NCBI RefSeq assembly: GCF_014196835.1
Contig: NZ_JACIEK010000010.1
Span: 1-64,000, forward strand
Source of the DNA: Aureimonas pseudogalii
GTDB taxonomy: Bacteria; Pseudomonadota; Alphaproteobacteria; Rhizobiales; Rhizobiaceae
Direction of reading: 5' to 3'
Length of the DNA stretch: 64,000 bases
The translations under genes were made by a program, and so were the position numbers. Positions 60,380-64,000 of this stretch are shown here, one piece after another; position 1 is the stretch's first letter; the number at the start of each line of letters is the position of its first letter. The notes under the pieces are model-generated. The model worked only from the letters and a program-made list of their open reading frames with translations, searched no databases and had not been told where the DNA came from.

Positions 60380-61282
60380 ATGCAGACGATCCTGGGACAC
60401 ATCGAAGCGCTCCATCACGAAAGCGGATCGTTGGTGTGCGTCTACGACCCGGACGATCGCGTCTCCTATGCCAACCCGGCTTTTCGATCCGCGTTCTTCC
60501 TCGGACATGACGAGCGCCCGCTCTGGTGCGATCTCATGAGACGCAATCATCGCTTGGGACGAGGCTCGCGCATCGACGCGCCCGACTTCGAGGGCTGGCT
60601 TGTCGCGACCCTCTCCCGTCGTGCCAAGCTTGCCCACCGCAGCTTCGAATCCGACCTCGTCGACGGGCGCTGGCTCTGGATCGTGGAGACGACGGTGGCG
60701 AGCGGCTGGGGCATGTTCGTCGGAAGCGACATCACGGGTCTGCGGCTGCATGACAGGGCCCTGAGAAAGGCTCGCGATCGGGCCTTGCGCGAAGCGCAGA
60801 CGGACGATCTGACCGGTGTTTCCAACCGGCGGCACATGATGTCGATGCTCGAGGCGTTCGTCACCGGGCAAGCCGTCGGCGGGTTCAGGCATGGATGCGT
60901 CTGCATCCTCGACATCGATCATTTCAAGCGTCTGAACGACACCTACGGGCATCAGGTCGGGGACGAGGCGCTGATCGCGGTCGCGCGCTGCGCTCGGGCG
61001 ACGCTTCCGGTCAAGGATGCGTTCGGTCGCCTCGGCGGCGAGGAGTTCATTCTCATTCTGCCGAACCGGTCGCTTGCCGAGGGGAGGCTCGTCGTCGAAG
61101 GGCTCTTGGATGCGCTGCGAGCCTGCCGTCTCTCATCGCTCCATCCGGATCTGAGGCTCACGACCTCGGTCGGAATGACCGAGATATGCATGGGGGACGA
61201 CGCGCGCATCGTGTTGTCTCGCGCCGACAGACTGCTCTACGAAGCCAAGGCCGCGGGGCGCGACCGTCTGGTCTGCGGGTAA
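60380..61282 (+). CDS. PAS-GGDEF diguanylate cyclase
   Basis: 300 residues, cytoplasmic. A PAS-like sensor (about 1-125, YDPDDRVSYANPAFRSAFFL) leads through a short coiled coil into a GGDEF domain: DDLTGVSNRRHMMSMLEAF, ILDIDHFKRLNDTYGHQVGD and active-site RLGGEEFILILPNRSL (GGEEF). The intact active site predicts c-di-GMP synthesis. The ATG at 60380 is chosen because upstream sequence is not conserved; its ribosome binding site is weak. Monocistronic by position. Confidence 0.88.
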   Translation: MQTILGHIEALHHESGSLVCVYDPDDRVSYANPAFRSAFFLGHDERPLWCDLMRRNHRLGRGSRIDAPDFEGWLVATLSRRAKLAHRSFESDLVDGRWLWIVETTVASGWGMFVGSDITGLRLHDRALRKARDRALREAQTDDLTGVSNRRHMMSMLEAFVTGQAVGGFRHGCVCILDIDHFKRLNDTYGHQVGDEALIAVARCARATLPVKDAFGRLGGEEFILILPNRSLAEGRLVVEGLLDALRACRLSSLHPDLRLTTSVGMTEICMGDDARIVLSRADRLLYEAKAAGRDRLVCG

Positions 61283-61638
61283 GACGCGGCCCTTCCCATC
61301 TTCCAGGACGTTCACACGCATCGGGGCGGACGAGAACGCCGACGCGTTGCCAAGGGAGCGGCGGGGTCGCATGGGAGGTTGCTCGCCAACCCAAGAACCG
61401 AGTGTGCGGGAACGCCCGACGGCGACCCTGCCGGGGTTCTCGCCGTTGCCCCCGCCGCCTGCCTCTCATCCTCCCGTCACCTCCATCGACCGCCGGCCGA
61501 ACGCTCCGGACCCCGCGTCCAATGGCGCCGGTCCCGGTCAGGGCACGGCGGTGCGACGGGCGCCCGGTACGGTCTTTATCTTCCATTAACCGCATCGGCC
61601 GACCCTGGTCGCACCGAAACAGGACATCGAGGCCTCTT
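61283..61638. other. Intergenic region before the small membrane peptide
   Basis: I see no gene or clear regulatory structure. The sequence CTTTATCTTCCATTAACC near 61573-61590 is locally AT-rich and could hold the promoter of the 29-residue peptide. Confidence 0.35.
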
Positions 61639-61728
61639 ATGAACGCGATGAAACGCTCCCCGACGCTCGGCATCATGGCGGGCATGCTGGTCTTCGCCGT
61701 GCCGTTCGTGGTGGTGATGGTAAGCTGA
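61639..61728 (+). CDS. Candidate single-span membrane peptide of 29 residues
   Basis: Starts MNAMKRSPTLGIMAGMLVFA, ends VPFVVVMVS. After a short basic N-terminus, about 20 hydrophobic residues would span the membrane once. GAGG lies 7 bases upstream of the ATG. Not verified by homology; small membrane peptides of this kind often act on transporters or signalling proteins. Confidence 0.5.
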   Translation: MNAMKRSPTLGIMAGMLVFAVPFVVVMVS

Positions 61729-61892
61729 GCGGCGCAATGCCTTCAGCGGGGTTCGGGTAAGGCTTGGCCGGTCCGGAATGACGCGCCGTGCCTTGCGGGC
61801 TCCGACGCGAAAGCCTGCGCCGCGGGCGGCGAGCGGCCGGTGACGGCGTCCGCTCGTCGTCCCGGCAGGCAGCGCCGCAAGGCCGTGCCCCG

Positions 61893-62621
61893 TCAGCCCA
61901 AGCTTGGCCGGTGAGCGGCCATGAAGACGCGGATGCCGCTCTCGATCGTGGTGGCGACGTGCTCGGGCGTCAGCGGGCGGAGGGCCAGGAGCCCGGTCAT
62001 CGGAATGTCGCCGGCCACGAGCTGTAGGAACTGCACCGCCGCCAGCCGGGGATCGGGCACCTGAAGCTCGCCGCGCTCGCAGGCCCGCTCCAGAAACTGC
62101 GCGATGCGGGCCTGCAGGATCTTCGGGCCGGCCTCGTAGAACACCCGTCCGAGCTCGGGCCGGCGCGGCACCTGCGCCACGATGGTGCGGTAGAGGGAGA
62201 TGGCCTCCGGCCCCGCGAGCATCGCCATGAAGTTGCGCGCGATCGTGCGAAGCACGGCCTCGACGTCGCCGCCGGGACCGCCGGCCGACCAGACGGCCTC
62301 CTCGATGGCGCGGCACTGGTCGCAGACGAGCGTCGCGAACAGCATCTCCTTGCTCTCGAAATGGACGTAGAGCGTCGCCTTAGAGATGCCGGCGCGCCGG
62401 GCGATCGCGTCGGTGCTGACGGCGTCGTAGGGCTGTTCGAGAAACAGCGCGCGCGCCGCGTCGAGCACCTGTCGCACCTTGGCGTTGGTCCGGTCGGGTC
62501 CCGCCGGCCGTGATCCTTCGCCGACCTCGACCTCGTTCCCGACCGAGCTGGCGGCGACCCCGATCCCGGTCGCGTCCGACCCGTCCGAGGTCGGCGGGAG
62601 CAGGGTCGATCGAGGCTGCAT
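61893..62621 (-). CDS. TetR-family regulator of the second RND locus
   Basis: 242 residues. A disordered 45-residue start precedes a TetR HTH: QVLDAARALFLEQPYD, then STDAIARRAGISKATLYVHF. The ligand domain resembles AcrR-type efflux regulators (TetR_C_33-like, LARDF-type pattern, with EAVLRTIARNFMAMLAGPEA). Divergent from the adaptor gene, with a perfect palindrome between. The ATG at 62621 follows GGAA. Confidence 0.88.
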   Translation of the reverse strand: MQPRSTLLPPTSDGSDATGIGVAASSVGNEVEVGEGSRPAGPDRTNAKVRQVLDAARALFLEQPYDAVSTDAIARRAGISKATLYVHFESKEMLFATLVCDQCRAIEEAVWSAGGPGGDVEAVLRTIARNFMAMLAGPEAISLYRTIVAQVPRRPELGRVFYEAGPKILQARIAQFLERACERGELQVPDPRLAAVQFLQLVAGDIPMTGLLALRPLTPEHVATTIESGIRVFMAAHRPSLG

Positions 62622-62701
62622 CGAGTTTCCGGTGTTCCGAGCCGACCGGATCGTCGGCGCCCGTTGACTTTGGTCCTGCGGACAGGCATCCGTCAAGACT
62701 G

Positions 62702-62718
62702 AACTGAACCGTTCAGTT
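62702..62718. promoter_or_regulatory. Perfect palindrome, TetR operator candidate
   Basis: AACTGAAC, C, GTTCAGTT: an 8-base perfect inverted repeat between the divergent TetR-type gene and the RND adaptor. The form ACTGAACNGTTCAGT is typical of AcrR-like TetR operators. It lies 19 bases before the adaptor ATG, so repressor binding would block that promoter. Confidence 0.75.
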
Positions 62719-62737
62719 TTATCCTCTCGAGGCTTCC

Positions 62738-63886
62738 ATGCGCTCGCTGTTCTCCCGTCGTCCCCCCGCCGCCCGGTCGTTCCGACGCGCCGTCGCCCTC
62801 GCACGCCATGCGACACAGGGCGCGGGGGCGCTCGCGCTTCTCGTGGTGCTCGTCGCCTGCAGTCCGGCCGAGCCACCGGCCGCGCAGGTTCCGGAGCGGG
62901 TCGCGGTGCAGATCGCGGCCTACGCCCCGGTGTCGCGCACGATCTCCCTCACCGGCACGGTCGCCGCGCGCATCCAGAGCGATCTGTCGTTTCGCGTCGC
63001 CGGCCGGATCGACCGGCGCAACGTCGACGTCAGCGACCACGTGAAGGCCGGAGACGTGCTCGCCACGCTCGACACGCGCGAACAGGTCTCCGACGTCGAG
63101 GCGGCGGAGGCGACGCTCCGCTCGGCGGAGGCGACGCTGACGCAGGCGCAGACGAATTTCGGCCGCCAGCGCCGGCTCTTCGAGGGCGGCTACATCACCC
63201 GCGGCGTCTTCGACGACGCGCAGGAGCAGCTTCGCTCGGCGGAAGGCACGGCGGATTCGGCTCGCGCGGATCTCGCCACCGCGCGCGACCAGCTCTCCTT
63301 CACCGAACTCAAAGCCGACGTCGACGGCATCGTCACCGCCCGCGAAGCCGAGGCGGGCCAGGTGGTCTCGGCGGCGCAGACCGTCTTCACCGTGGCGCAG
63401 GACGGCGCGCGCGACGCGATCTTCGACATCGACGAGGCGCTGCTCGCCGGCGCCCCGCCGAGCGAGGGCGTGGTCGTGCGGCTCGGCTCGGACCCCGCCG
63501 TCGAGACGCGGGCGAGCGTGCGCGAGGTCTCGCCGACCTTCGATGCCGCCACGGGAACGGTGCGCGTGAAGATGACGCTGGCCGACCCGCCGCCCGCCAT
63601 GAGCCTCGGCGCGGCGGTCACCGGCACCGGCCTCGCGGCGCCGCAGAACCTCGTATCGCTGCCCTGGACGGCGCTCGGCGCGGGAGAGAGCGGGCCGGCC
63701 GTCTGGGTGGTGGACCCCGCCACGAAGGCGGTGACGCTGCGCCCTGTCGGCGTCGAGCGCTACCGCACCGGCGAGATCCTGGTGCGGGATGGGCTGAGCG
63801 AGGGCGATCTCGTGGTGACCGCAGGCGGCCAGCTGCTGCGCGAGGGCCAGGTCGTGACGCTCGACGACGCGGGAGCGGCCTCGTGA
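62738..63886 (+). CDS. RND efflux periplasmic adaptor, lipoprotein
   Basis: 382 residues. Basic N-terminus, hydrophobic core and a lipobox (VLVACSPAEPP) give a lipid-anchored adaptor. Then lipoyl half-motifs (RVAGRIDRRNVDVSDHVKAG and VVSAAQTVFTVAQDGA), a coiled coil (about 105-165) and a beta-barrel with SLGAAVTGTGLAAPQNLVSL. Overlaps the next, similar gene by 4 bases (GTGA). The pump and outer-membrane parts must lie beyond the window edge. Confidence 0.9.
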   Translation: MRSLFSRRPPAARSFRRAVALARHATQGAGALALLVVLVACSPAEPPAAQVPERVAVQIAAYAPVSRTISLTGTVAARIQSDLSFRVAGRIDRRNVDVSDHVKAGDVLATLDTREQVSDVEAAEATLRSAEATLTQAQTNFGRQRRLFEGGYITRGVFDDAQEQLRSAEGTADSARADLATARDQLSFTELKADVDGIVTAREAEAGQVVSAAQTVFTVAQDGARDAIFDIDEALLAGAPPSEGVVVRLGSDPAVETRASVREVSPTFDAATGTVRVKMTLADPPPAMSLGAAVTGTGLAAPQNLVSLPWTALGAGESGPAVWVVDPATKAVTLRPVGVERYRTGEILVRDGLSEGDLVVTAGGQLLREGQVVTLDDAGAAS

Positions 63887-64000
63887 CCCGCGCGCTCACC
63901 CCTCTCGCGCTCGTCATGCTGACGCTTCTCGGCGGCTGCTCGAAGGAGGAGCCGGCCCCGGCGCCGGTGATCCGTCCGGTGCTGTCGATGCGCGTTGAGC
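63883..64000 (+). CDS. Second RND-type adaptor lipoprotein (truncated by window end)
   Basis: At least 39 residues from GTG 63883, overlapping the previous stop. Signal VTRALTPLALVMLTLLGGCS is a lipoprotein signal (LGGCS), followed by KEEPAPAPVIRPVLSM as in RND adaptors. Two consecutive adaptors before the pump are known in some rhizobial RND operons. The rest lies outside the window. Confidence 0.75.
   Translation, partial: MTRALTPLALVMLTLLGGCSKEEPAPAPVIRPVLSMRVE

Noticed and set aside
1-64000. tRNA, rRNA, CRISPR repeats, prophage genes, toxin-antitoxin pairs
   Set aside because: Looked for on both strands; nothing with convincing structure or motifs was found.

Overview
The window is GC-rich, densely coded, and reads as a chromosomal piece of an alphaproteobacterium, most likely Hyphomicrobiales (Rhizobiales), perhaps near Aureimonas/Methylobacterium. 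This placement is inference. It rests on a complete pqqABCDE operon beside a membrane quinoprotein dehydrogenase, HWE and HisKA_2 sensor kinases, DUF6894 and DUF2934 small proteins, and rhizobial-style FrcBCA-like and CUT1 sugar transporters. No rRNA, tRNA, CRISPR array, prophage or intact IS was seen.

Layout. 1-6.4 kb is a loose accessory stretch: a DHDPS-family aldolase/lyase, decayed IS5 and IS481 pieces, two MarR regulators, a Crp-type regulator, several small DUF genes and a frameshifted phosphopantetheinyl transferase. 6.4-9.3 kb holds a two-component system divergent from a small secreted VPGSD protein. 9.5-16.6 kb is a LysR-flanked run: MFS exporter, periplasmic cupin, PQQ glucose/quinate-type dehydrogenase, SDR and an isochorismatase-like protein lacking its cysteine. 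16.7-20.8 kb has a ZIP transporter and a stacked HWE kinase, HisKA_2 kinase and receiver operon. 21.2-29.8 kb is a sugar-type regulon: CUT1 ABC transporter, three Gfo/Idh/MocA oxidoreductases and a TetR regulator, with the same palindrome at both promoters. 30.4-38.3 kb has a YdcF-like protein, then a second sugar locus (ROK kinase fused to a P-loop kinase, class I aldolase, SorC-type regulator, CUT2/ribose-type transporter) with a shared operator-like element.

38.5-41.7 kb is pqqABCDE, every pqqB-E junction overlapping by 4 bases, with a strong hairpin after pqqA. It could supply the cofactor for the dehydrogenase at 11-13.4 kb. 42.4-49.3 kb is mixed: RDD membrane protein, metallo-beta-lactamase-fold hydrolase, ABC1 kinase, LuxR regulator, stress-type SDR and small charged proteins closed by a bidirectional terminator. 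49.6-55.7 kb is a TetR-controlled RND efflux locus that also carries the second VPGSD-type protein. 55.7-59.9 kb is a YjfIJKLMC/PspA-like envelope cluster split into two divergent arms. The end has a PAS-GGDEF cyclase, a 29-residue membrane peptide and a second TetR/RND locus with two tandem adaptor lipoproteins, cut off by the window edge.

Common themes are envelope stress and export, PQQ-dependent periplasmic oxidation, and sugar uptake under unusual regulator pairings. Several regulators have clear palindromes next to their likely targets. These pairings, the VPGSD protein family and the kinase fusion are the most testable novelties.
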